Positions 53,922-61,709 of a DNA stretch of 64,000 nt are shown in pieces. This DNA comes from Asanoa hainanensis (GTDB lineage: Bacteria > Actinomycetota > Actinomycetes > Mycobacteriales > Micromonosporaceae), in the NCBI RefSeq assembly GCF_900188485.1, contig NZ_FZPH01000014.1, positions 186,001-250,000 of the forward strand. Direction: 5' to 3'. Positions within the stretch are counted from its first letter, which is position 1; each line of letters starts with the position of its first letter. A program made the translations under genes and the position numbers. The notes below the pieces were generated by a model. The model ran no database searches. It saw nothing but the letters and a program-made list of their open reading frames with translations, and was not told the origin of the DNA.

Positions 53922-55349
53922 ATGTCGCAACTCCCCGACAGCACGTCGGACCTCAGTCGCCGCTCGCTGCTGCGCGGTACGGCGGCCGCCGGTCTGCTCG
54001 CCACCCCTGCCGTCGGCCTGCTCTCCGCATGCGCCGGCAGTTCCACGGGGGATGACAAGGCCGACACCGGGGCCAAGACCGACGACAACCCGTTGGGTGT
54101 CGCCGACTCCGGCAAGGTCGACGTCGTCGTCTTCAACGGCGGCCTCGGCGACGCGTACGCGAAGTTCGACGTGACCGTGTTCAACAAGAAGCACGCCGGC
54201 GTCACCGTCAACCTGAGCTCGACGCAGAAGATCAAGACCGAGCAGCAGCCGAAGTTCAGCACCACGCCCGCCGACCTGATCAACAACGCCGGCGCCGACA
54301 TCATGGCGCTCGACACGCTGGTCAACGAGGGCGCGCTGACCGAGCTCACGCCGCTGCTGGACGCGCCGAGCTGGGACGACCCGAACACGAAGGTGCGCGA
54401 CACGCTGCTGCCGGGCACCGTCAACGACGGCACGTTCGACGGCAAGGTGTTCGTGCTCAACTACGCGTACACCGTCTTCGGCATGTGGTACAACCAGGCG
54501 CTGTTCGACAAGAACAGCTGGACCGTCCCGACGACCTTCGACGAGTTCTTCACGCTCGCGCCGAAGATCAAGGCGGCCGGCACCGCGCCGTTCGCGTTCG
54601 CGGGCAAGTACCCGTACTACATGCGCTGGGCCATCATGAGCTGGATCTGGCAGTCCGGTGGCAAGTCCGCGGTCGTCGACATCGACAACCTCAAGCCCGG
54701 CTGCTGGAAGACCCCCGAGGTCATGGCCGCGCTCGAGGCGACCGAGAAGCTGGTCAAGGACGGTTACACCCTGCCCGGCAGCGCGACGCTCAGCCACACC
54801 GAGTCGCAGCAGGCGTTCCTCGACGGCAAGGCCGCTCTACTGCCGTGTGGCACCTGGCTGGAGAACGAGATGCGCCAGACGATCCCGGCGGGCTTCCAGA
54901 TGAAGCTCGCCAACTTCTGGGGCGTCAGCGCGAACGACAAGGCCAAGGGTGCGGTCTTCGCCGGCTCCGGCGAGAACTGGATCGTCCCGAAGAAGGCGGC
55001 CAACGCGGCGGCTGGCATGGAGTTCCTCCGGGCCATGTTCTCCGTCGAGGGCGCCGGCAAGTTCGCCGAGCTGACGAGCTCGCTCTCCTCGCGGATCGGC
55101 TCGGGCGACAAGGTCACCAACTCGACCGCGCTGGTGTCGGCCGGCGAGGTCATGAAGAAGGCCTCGGGCGACCTGGTCTCCTTCAAGCACCCCGACTGGT
55201 ACGCCGACGTCGACAAGGCCGAGCAGAACGCGATCGGTGAGCTGATGGCCGGCCGCATGACCGCCGCCAAGTTCGCCGATACGCTCCAGGCGGCCACGGA
55301 CAAGGTGGCCGGCGACAGCTCCATCAAGAAGTTCACCCGCGACGCCTAG
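53922..55349 (+). CDS. ngcE: NgcE-like ABC transporter substrate-binding lipoprotein
   Basis: A 475-residue sugar-binding lipoprotein. The signal segment SRRSLLRGTAAAGLLAT with Arg13-Arg14 and a lipobox LLSAC (Cys37) suggests Tat export and lipidation. The mature part fits group 1 solute-binding proteins, with WGVSANDKAKGAVFAGSGENWIVPKKAANA. The twin-arginine lipoprotein form, length and the two permeases after it match the GlcNAc/chitobiose-binding NgcE. No ATPase gene is adjacent, as in NgcEFG systems that use a shared MsiK-like ATPase. Confidence 0.85.
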   Translation: MSQLPDSTSDLSRRSLLRGTAAAGLLATPAVGLLSACAGSSTGDDKADTGAKTDDNPLGVADSGKVDVVVFNGGLGDAYAKFDVTVFNKKHAGVTVNLSSTQKIKTEQQPKFSTTPADLINNAGADIMALDTLVNEGALTELTPLLDAPSWDDPNTKVRDTLLPGTVNDGTFDGKVFVLNYAYTVFGMWYNQALFDKNSWTVPTTFDEFFTLAPKIKAAGTAPFAFAGKYPYYMRWAIMSWIWQSGGKSAVVDIDNLKPGCWKTPEVMAALEATEKLVKDGYTLPGSATLSHTESQQAFLDGKAALLPCGTWLENEMRQTIPAGFQMKLANFWGVSANDKAKGAVFAGSGENWIVPKKAANAAAGMEFLRAMFSVEGAGKFAELTSSLSSRIGSGDKVTNSTALVSAGEVMKKASGDLVSFKHPDWYADVDKAEQNAIGELMAGRMTAAKFADTLQAATDKVAGDSSIKKFTRDA

Positions 55350-55363
55350 AACGGATAGTCGAG

Positions 55364-56305
55364 ATGCGGCACGGTAAAGCCCGCTTCGTCACGAGCTTTC
55401 TGTTCCTGCCGGTGCTTCTGTACGTGTTCTACGTGCTGTGGCCCTACGCGCAGGACATCGGATACTCGCTGACGAACTGGGGCGGCTACTCCGACACACA
55501 GGAGTTCGTCGGGCTGGACAACTACGTCCGGCTCGTCAAGGACGAGCTGATCCGGAAAGCCTTCTGGCACAGCGTTTTCTTCCTGGTCACCGTGCCGGTC
55601 TTCACGATCGCGCTGGCCCTGCTCTTCGCGTTCCTGCTCAATGTGGGCGGCCGCGGGAGCAGGGCCGGGGTCCGCGGCGTCTGGGGCTCCCACGTCTACA
55701 AGGTCGTCTTCTTCTTCCCGCAGGTGCTCTCGCTGGTGCTGGTCGCCATCATGTGGCAGGCCATCTACCGCGGCGACGAGCAGGGCCTGCTCAACGGGTT
55801 GCTGATGAAGATCGGCCTGGTCGACCCCGAGAAGCCCCTGCAGTTCGTCGCCGACCCCTCGCCGTTCCTCGGCGTACCCACCGTGCTCTGGTGGTTGTTG
55901 TTGATCGCGGTCTGGGGTGGCACCGGTTTCTACATGGTGCTGTTCTCCGCCGCCATGCAGTCCATCCCGAAGGACATCTTCGAGGCCGCGACGCTCGACG
56001 GGGCCACCCGGGTCAAGACGTTCTTCCGGATCACCCTGCCGCTGCTGCGTGACTCGGTCTCGGTGGCCTGGGTCTATCTGGGCTTCATCGCGCTCGACAT
56101 GTACGCCCTGGTCTACGTCATGACGCCGAGCCAGGGCGGGCCCGACCACGCGAGCGAGGTGTTCGCGTCGGTCATCAACTTCACGGCCTTCAACAAGGGC
56201 CAGTTCGGATACGCCTGCGCGATCGCGGTCGCCCTCGGCATCTTCACCCTCCTGCTTGCCGCCGTGCAGCTTCGGGTCACCCGCCGCGAGCGGATCGAGT
56301 ACTAG
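55364..56305 (+). CDS. ngcF: NgcF-like ABC transporter permease
   Basis: A 313-residue permease with six membrane helices. The MalF-type EAA loop is EAATLDGATRVKTFFRITLPLLRD, which contacts the ATPase. The first helix is FVTSFLFLPVLLYVFYVLW. It follows the binding-protein gene by 14 bp and precedes the second permease by 9 bp. It imports GlcNAc or chitobiose with NgcE and NgcG (inference). Confidence 0.9.
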   Translation: MRHGKARFVTSFLFLPVLLYVFYVLWPYAQDIGYSLTNWGGYSDTQEFVGLDNYVRLVKDELIRKAFWHSVFFLVTVPVFTIALALLFAFLLNVGGRGSRAGVRGVWGSHVYKVVFFFPQVLSLVLVAIMWQAIYRGDEQGLLNGLLMKIGLVDPEKPLQFVADPSPFLGVPTVLWWLLLIAVWGGTGFYMVLFSAAMQSIPKDIFEAATLDGATRVKTFFRITLPLLRDSVSVAWVYLGFIALDMYALVYVMTPSQGGPDHASEVFASVINFTAFNKGQFGYACAIAVALGIFTLLLAAVQLRVTRRERIEY

Positions 56306-56314
56306 GAGTCCGGC

Positions 56315-57268
56315 ATGAGCACGACTACTACACCTCCGTCGACCGGAACGGTCGGGGTGCAGCCGGCGCCGTCGGGTCGCGGTCGGTCCGGGAAACAGGG
56401 TTCGTCGGTCGGCGACGTCGCGGTCAGCGGCTTCTCCCACCTGTTCCTGCTCGTGTGGGGCGCCATGGTGGTGCTGCCGCTGTTGTGGGTCGTCATGTCG
56501 TCGTTCAAGACCGACGCGGAGATCATCAAGAACCCGCTGTCGATGATCCCGGACGGCCTGCACTGGGACAACTTCTCCCGGGCCTGGAGCAACGGCCATT
56601 TCACCGACGTCTTCCTCGACACGGTCATCATCGTGGGCGGCGGCGTCTTCTTCACGATGCTGCTGGGCTCGATGGCCGCGTACGTGCTGGCCCGCTACGA
56701 GTTTCCCGGCAACCGGATCATCTACTACCTGTTCCTGGCCGGCCTGACGCTGCCCGTCTACATGGCCGCTGTGCCCCTCTACAAGGGCATCGACAACATG
56801 GGCCGGATCGTGCCGTTCCTCGGGCACAACCAGTACGTGATGCTGATCCTGGTCTACGTCGCCTGGTCGCTGTCGTTCACCGTCTTCTTCATGCACTCGT
56901 TCTTCCGCACGCTGCCCTCGACGGTCGCGGAGGCGGGCCTGGTCGACGGCTGCTCGCACTCGACGCTGTTCTTCCGCGTGATGCTGCCGATGGCCAAGCC
57001 GGGCCTCATCAGCATCGGCATCTTCAACGTCATCGGGCAGTGGAACCAGTGGTACCTGCCCGTCCTGCTGATGCAGCCCCAGAGCGGCGAGGACAAGAAG
57101 GCACCGATCGCGCAGGCGCTCATCGACCTGTCGGTGAACCAGGGCTACCGCTCCGACTGGTCGGGCATGTTCGCCGGCCTGACGATGGCGATGCTCCCGG
57201 TGCTCGCGGTCTACATCATCTTCCAGCGCCAGGTCCAGGCCGGCCTGACGGGCAGCATCACGAAGTAG
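56315..57268 (+). CDS. ngcG: NgcG-like ABC transporter permease
   Basis: A 317-residue MalG-type permease. A disordered Pro/Ser N-tail (1-35) precedes six helices. Its EAA motif is EAGLVDGCSHSTLFFRVMLPMAKPG. GGAG lies 8 bases upstream of the ATG. Together with NgcF it would form the heterodimeric channel. The C-terminal part has VQAGLTGSITK, usual for MalG-like ends. Confidence 0.92.
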   Translation: MSTTTTPPSTGTVGVQPAPSGRGRSGKQGSSVGDVAVSGFSHLFLLVWGAMVVLPLLWVVMSSFKTDAEIIKNPLSMIPDGLHWDNFSRAWSNGHFTDVFLDTVIIVGGGVFFTMLLGSMAAYVLARYEFPGNRIIYYLFLAGLTLPVYMAAVPLYKGIDNMGRIVPFLGHNQYVMLILVYVAWSLSFTVFFMHSFFRTLPSTVAEAGLVDGCSHSTLFFRVMLPMAKPGLISIGIFNVIGQWNQWYLPVLLMQPQSGEDKKAPIAQALIDLSVNQGYRSDWSGMFAGLTMAMLPVLAVYIIFQRQVQAGLTGSITK

Positions 57269-57297
57269 TTGTCGTACCCCTGGGGTTAGATGACCTC

Positions 57298-58962
57298 GTG
57301 CTGGTCGCGGCGGTTCCGGGGGAGGGCGGGTCGGGTCGGCTCCTGCCGCTCGACGACGGGGGTCGCCCAACCGGTCCTGCCGTGACCGCGCCGTCGCTGG
57401 CCTCGGCGGTGGCGTCCTGGGAGTCGTCGGCCCGACCGCGCTGGGTCTGGCCCTCGACTCTCGCGGTCTATCCGGGTCTGCTCGCCGCCGGGGTGCGGGT
57501 CTCGCGCTGCCACGACATCGAGCTGACCGAGGCGCTGCTGCTGGGCTCGGCCGGCTCGTGGGGCGCGCCGCGTTCGGTCGGCGCCGCGCTGGCGCGGCTG
57601 CGTGGCACGCCGGTGCCGCCCGACCCGTTGCCGGTCGCGGCCGCGCCACCAGGTGCCGGCCAGGGCGAGCTGTTCGCGGCGCCGGTGGCCGGTTCTCCGG
57701 TCTCTCTCGACGACCTCGTCACCGTGTACGCGGACCAACGGGCCCGAATGGCGGCTGTGCCGTCGCCGCCCGGGCGGTTCCGCCTGCTGGTCGCGGCGGA
57801 GTCGGCGGGTGCCCTGGTCGCGGCTGAGATGGGCATCGCCGGGTTGCCATGGCGGGCCGACGTGCACGACGCGTTGCTGCGCGAGCTGCTCGGGGCACCG
57901 TCGGCGGTCGGTGGGCCGCCCGCGCGGCTGGTCGCCCTGACCGCCGAGATCGCGTCGGCGTTCGGTGTGCGCTCGTTCCACCCGGAGTCGCCAGGCGAGC
58001 TGCTCAAGGCGTTCCACCGGGCCGGGGTCGACATCCCCAACACCCGGTCGTGGACCCTGCAACGGGTGGACCACCCGGCCGTCCGCCCGGTCCTGGCCTA
58101 CAAGGAGCTGTTCCGCATCTGGACGGCCCACGGCTGGGCGTGGCGCGACGCCTGGGTCCACGAGGGCCGCTTCCGCGCCGAATACGTGCCGGGCGGGGTG
58201 GTCTCCGGCCGCTGGGCGAGCCGGGGCGGGGGAGCGCTGCAGATCCCGAAGGTGGTCCGGCGCGCGGTGATCGCCGACCCGGGCTGGCGCCTGGTGGTCG
58301 CGGATGCGGCCCAGCTCGAGCCGCGTGTGCTGGCGGCGGTCTCGGGCGACGCCCGCCTGGCCGCCGCGGGCCGGGCCGGTGACCTCTATGCGGCGCTGGC
58401 CAACGACGCCTTCGACGGCGACCGGGCCAAGGCCAAGGTGGCCATGCTGGGCGCCATGTACGGCCAGACCGGCGGCGCGGCCATCCCGGCCTTGGCGGCG
58501 CTCCGCACCCACTACCCGACGGCGTTCGACTACGTCGAGAGCGCGGCCCGCACGGGCGAGGGCGGCGGCCTGGTGCGGTCGTGGCTGGGCCGCACGTGCC
58601 CGCCGTCGTCGGTCTCGGTCTCGCTGGCGGAGTCGGGCTACACGGCGGGCGACACCCCCGACGCGGGCCGCTCCCGCGCGCGGGGCCGCTTCACCCGCAA
58701 CTTCGTCATCCAGGCCACGGCGGCCGAGTGGGCGCTGGCCCTGCTGGCGACGCTCCGCACGGCGCTGGCCGGCACACCGGCGGAGCTGGTCCTCTTCCAA
58801 CACGACGAGGTCCTGGTCCACTGCCCGGCCGACCAGGCGGAGTCAGTGGTCGAGGCGGTGCGCGCGGCCGGCGCCCGAGCCACGGCGACCCTGTTCGGCG
58901 AGACGGAGGTCCGTTTTCCCATGGAAGCGGTAGCGGTCGAGTGCTACGCGGAGGCCAAATGA
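57298..58962 (+). CDS. Stand-alone family A DNA polymerase (exonuclease-like + polymerase)
   Basis: A 554-residue protein from a GTG, lacking the 5' nuclease domain of PolI. The N-terminal 250 residues keep a remnant of a 3'-5' exonuclease fold (LLVAAESAGALVAAEMG in place of the usual DxE). The polymerase motifs are present but modified: A VVADAAQLEPRVLAA (for DYSQIELR), B AKVAMLGAMYGQTGG and C FQHDEVLVHCP. This is a known actinobacterial type of bifunctional exonuclease/polymerase. It starts 29 bp after the transporter, possibly with its own promoter. Confidence 0.9.
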   Translation: MLVAAVPGEGGSGRLLPLDDGGRPTGPAVTAPSLASAVASWESSARPRWVWPSTLAVYPGLLAAGVRVSRCHDIELTEALLLGSAGSWGAPRSVGAALARLRGTPVPPDPLPVAAAPPGAGQGELFAAPVAGSPVSLDDLVTVYADQRARMAAVPSPPGRFRLLVAAESAGALVAAEMGIAGLPWRADVHDALLRELLGAPSAVGGPPARLVALTAEIASAFGVRSFHPESPGELLKAFHRAGVDIPNTRSWTLQRVDHPAVRPVLAYKELFRIWTAHGWAWRDAWVHEGRFRAEYVPGGVVSGRWASRGGGALQIPKVVRRAVIADPGWRLVVADAAQLEPRVLAAVSGDARLAAAGRAGDLYAALANDAFDGDRAKAKVAMLGAMYGQTGGAAIPALAALRTHYPTAFDYVESAARTGEGGGLVRSWLGRTCPPSSVSVSLAESGYTAGDTPDAGRSRARGRFTRNFVIQATAAEWALALLATLRTALAGTPAELVLFQHDEVLVHCPADQAESVVEAVRAAGARATATLFGETEVRFPMEAVAVECYAEAK

Positions 58963-58975
58963 CAGCAGCCCTACG

Positions 58976-59668
58976 TCAGTCCCATTCGGCCAGGACGAGC
59001 CGCAGGGCGCCCGCCGCGTCGGTCTCGTCGTGTACCCGGCCGTCCCGGGTACCGACCACGTAGCGCCCGGCGTCCGCGCCCGGCGCCACCACCGGATGGT
59101 CCCGGGTGAACGGCCACTGGCTCGTCGTGCTGAAGGACAGGTTCCAGTGGCTGGTGTACGGGTACAGCGCGCGCAGCCGCGGCTCGTGGAACGCCAGCGC
59201 GACGAAGCCTCCCAGCCGCGTAGCCACCTGGTCCGCGCAGTGGTTCTCGTGGAGCCACAGCCAGCGTGCGGCGCGGCGGTCGCCACGCTCCCGCGCTTCG
59301 GCGAGCGCCACCGAGCCCAGCCAGGGCCAGGCCGCCGCGACCTGGCCGGGTCGTTCGCCGGACACCCATTGCCGAGCCGCGCCGGCCGTGGTCGTGAGGT
59401 CCGGGGCGAATCCCTGCAGCGCGGTCGGCTGACCCGCCCGCAGCGCGAGATAGAACTGCCGGCGTCGCGGGCTCAGCAACAGGTCCGCCCGCCGGTCACC
59501 CCGCTCGACAGTCGCGCTGCGCGGGTTGTCCACGATCCGCGGCCGCACCCACGACGGTGTGCGCAGGCGATCGAGCTCGGCCTGCCACGCCTGACTCAGC
59601 CCGCCGGCCGCCACGACGTCCGGATACCAGTGGGCAGCTTCAGCCCACGCACCAGCCACCTCACCCAT
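58976..59668 (-). CDS. Uncharacterised protein resembling DUF6193
   Basis: A 230-residue protein starting MGEVAGAWAEAAHW. It has WLWLHENHCADQVATRLGGF, LRALYPYTSHWNLSFSTTSQWPF and VVGTRDGRVHDETDAAGALRLV, which resemble the DUF6193 group by the 'PFTSH...LSFS' pattern. That match is from memory and moderate. No signal peptide or membrane helix. It is convergent with the polymerase gene (13 bp). Confidence 0.65.
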   Translation of the reverse strand: MGEVAGAWAEAAHWYPDVVAAGGLSQAWQAELDRLRTPSWVRPRIVDNPRSATVERGDRRADLLLSPRRRQFYLALRAGQPTALQGFAPDLTTTAGAARQWVSGERPGQVAAAWPWLGSVALAEARERGDRRAARWLWLHENHCADQVATRLGGFVALAFHEPRLRALYPYTSHWNLSFSTTSQWPFTRDHPVVAPGADAGRYVVGTRDGRVHDETDAAGALRLVLAEWD

Positions 59669-59851
59669 CACTCCATGATGCCCACCACCTGCTTGGCTCC
59701 TCCAGCTCGACCGTCTTGAGGTGTCTACGGGCCGTTCCGCCGGCCAGCGGTGGCGGGGTGCGGTCGGATAGGCGACTGGTGGGGTGCGTGTGACGCGTGT
59801 GCATGGTGAGACTGCAAGGCGTATCGATTCGGTCGCCGTGCGGAGGCTGGC

Positions 59852-60454
59852 GTGGGACGGATCGCGGGGATTGTGGTTGCTGCCGGTGGCGGTCGGCGCA
59901 TCGGAGGCCCGGAGGCGTTGCTCAGGCAGGGTGATGCGCTCCTGGTCGACTCGGTGTGTGAGCTCGCCGCCGAGGTCGGCTGTGCGCCGTTGGTCGTGGT
60001 GCTGGGCGCCGCGGCCAACCAGGTGCGCACCGCGGCCCGGCTCACCGGTGCCACCGTCGTGGTCGACAAGGCGTGGGGGACCGGGCTCGGGTCCAGTCTC
60101 CGCAAGGGGCTCGAAGCACTGAAGGACGACGAGGCCGACGCCGCGCTCGTGCTCACGGTCGACATGCCGGGGGTGACCGTCGAGGCTGCCCGGCGCGTCG
60201 CCCTGCTGCCGCACCCGGGTGCGTTGGTCTGCGCCACCTACGACGGGCTGCGCAGCTATCCGATGCTGCTCGGGCGCCGGCACTGGGCCGGCGTGGCCAC
60301 GCTGGCCAAATCCGACGTCGGGGCCCGTCCATATCTCCTGGCCCACAAGGACGAGATCGTCGACATCGCCTGTGACGCGGTCGCCGACGGCAACCACCTC
60401 GACAACCCCGACGCGCTCACCCTCTACGGGCTCGACCGGGCCAAGAACGACTGA
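59852..60454 (+). CDS. MobA/MocA-like nucleotidyltransferase with altered motif
   Basis: A 200-residue NTP-transferase of the molybdopterin cytidylyltransferase group, GTG start. The nucleotide motif reads VVAAGGGRRIGGPEALL, where family members usually have Lys at the position of Glu (RMGxPKxLL). The other parts, VLVLTVDMPGVT and SYPMLLGRRHW, are kept. The Lys-to-Glu change suggests altered or lost activity, or another substrate. No molybdenum-cofactor gene is nearby in the window. Confidence 0.8.
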   Translation: MGRIAGIVVAAGGGRRIGGPEALLRQGDALLVDSVCELAAEVGCAPLVVVLGAAANQVRTAARLTGATVVVDKAWGTGLGSSLRKGLEALKDDEADAALVLTVDMPGVTVEAARRVALLPHPGALVCATYDGLRSYPMLLGRRHWAGVATLAKSDVGARPYLLAHKDEIVDIACDAVADGNHLDNPDALTLYGLDRAKND

Positions 60455-60494
60455 ACCGTGCATCCAACCGCCCCACCCGGGGTAGGGAGGAGGC

Positions 60495-60713
60495 ATGGGT
60501 GAACCCGAAGAACGAGACGAAGAGCCCAACGAGCCGAACGAGTTCGGTTTCGCCGGCGCCGCGACCGGGCCCGAGCCCAACCTCTCCGAGGACGACGTCT
60601 CGGAGGGCGAGGAGATCGCGGTCCCGGCGGGCGACATCACCGGCGCCATCGTCAGCGCCATCGAAGGCGACCACGGCTCGGACAGCGACGAGGACGAGCA
60701 GAGCAAGAACTAG
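60495..60713 (+). CDS. Small acidic protein, unknown function
   Basis: A 72-residue protein with GGGAGGAGG before the ATG. It is highly acidic (runs of Glu/Asp at both ends), with a short hydrophobic centre EEIAVPAGDITGAIVSAIEG. No cysteines, signal or domain. It may be a disordered regulator or a partner protein. The stop overlaps the convergent metallo-hydrolase stop by 4 bp. Confidence 0.65.
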   Translation: MGEPEERDEEPNEPNEFGFAGAATGPEPNLSEDDVSEGEEIAVPAGDITGAIVSAIEGDHGSDSDEDEQSKN

Positions 60714-61693
60714 AGCTCGAACCGCGTGCCGACGGTGTTCGGCCTGGTCGCGGACGGCATCGCCGCCGCCAGGGCCTGCTGCGCGGTCCACGACGTGCAG
60801 TGCGACGGCACCAGCAGCCCGGGCGACAGGTCGGCCAGGGCGGCCACCGTCTCGGCGACCACCGGGCCCGCGCGGAGGTGGAAGCCGCCCAGCACCGCGT
60901 AGACCTGGTCGACGCCCGTCAGCCGGCGCGCGTACCGGACGATGTTGACCACCCCGGCGTGCCCGCAGCCGGTCAGGATGACCAGGCCCTTTCCCGCGAC
61001 GTGCAGCACGAGCGCCTGGTCGTCGTGGATCAGCGGGTCCGGCTGCCACGCGCCCGACACGTACGCCTCGTGGTTGGGCAGGCCCTGCTCGAACGGCACG
61101 GTCCGGTCGACCTCACCGGTGACCAGCAACATCCCGTCCAACAGGTACGACGGCTGCCGGCCCTCGATGATCGAAAAGCCCACTCCCTCGATCGCCGAGC
61201 GGGACGGCACAGGCAGCTCGAACGCGCGGTCGGGCCCGGACACGAGCCGCCGCTGCCGCCAGAAGTCGGGGTGCAGGTAGACGGGCATGTTCGACGTGCC
61301 GAGCCGGCGCACCAGGCCGTCGAGCCCCATCACGTGGTCGAAGTGCCCGTGGCTGAACACGATCGCCTCGAACGAGTCGGGCCGAAGCTGGAGACGGTCG
61401 AGGTTGCCGATCAGGCCGTCCGGGGTGACGCCGGCGTCGAACAGGATCCGCCGCACGCCCCCGGCGACCCGGAGCTCCACGAGCGCCGAGAAGCCGTGCT
61501 CGGCGCGCAGGCCGTCGCCCGTCTGCCCGCTGACCGAGATCGAGTCGGGCACCGGCGCCGCGCGGCCACCGGTGCCGATCGCGCCCCACCGCTTGATCGG
61601 GCCCTCGTCGGGTAGGAGCACGTCGGTGTAGTTGTCGATCAACGTCGTGACGTGCACGCCGTCGACCGGACGCAACGCGACGGAAGCCTCCAT
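60710..61693 (-). CDS. Metallo-beta-lactamase fold hydrolase (COG1237-like)
   Basis: A 327-residue metal-dependent hydrolase. Motif FSHGHFDHVMGL holds HxHxDH, and TGCGHAGVVNIVRYA supplies the next His; the end VPSHCTSW is a late His motif. The N-terminal DGVHVTTLIDNYTD and GLRAEHGFSALVELRVAG match COG1237. Members act on pterin-like or other cyclic substrates; the substrate here is unknown. No signal peptide. Confidence 0.88.
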   Translation of the reverse strand: MEASVALRPVDGVHVTTLIDNYTDVLLPDEGPIKRWGAIGTGGRAAPVPDSISVSGQTGDGLRAEHGFSALVELRVAGGVRRILFDAGVTPDGLIGNLDRLQLRPDSFEAIVFSHGHFDHVMGLDGLVRRLGTSNMPVYLHPDFWRQRRLVSGPDRAFELPVPSRSAIEGVGFSIIEGRQPSYLLDGMLLVTGEVDRTVPFEQGLPNHEAYVSGAWQPDPLIHDDQALVLHVAGKGLVILTGCGHAGVVNIVRYARRLTGVDQVYAVLGGFHLRAGPVVAETVAALADLSPGLLVPSHCTSWTAQQALAAAMPSATRPNTVGTRFEL

Positions 61694-61709
61694 CTCCTCA
61701 TAATGCCCG

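Noticed and set aside
55346-57649. Long minus-strand frame opposite the Ngc permeases.
   Set aside because: Low-complexity Arg/Pro/Asp sequence without motifs; the plus-strand permeases have helices and EAA motifs.
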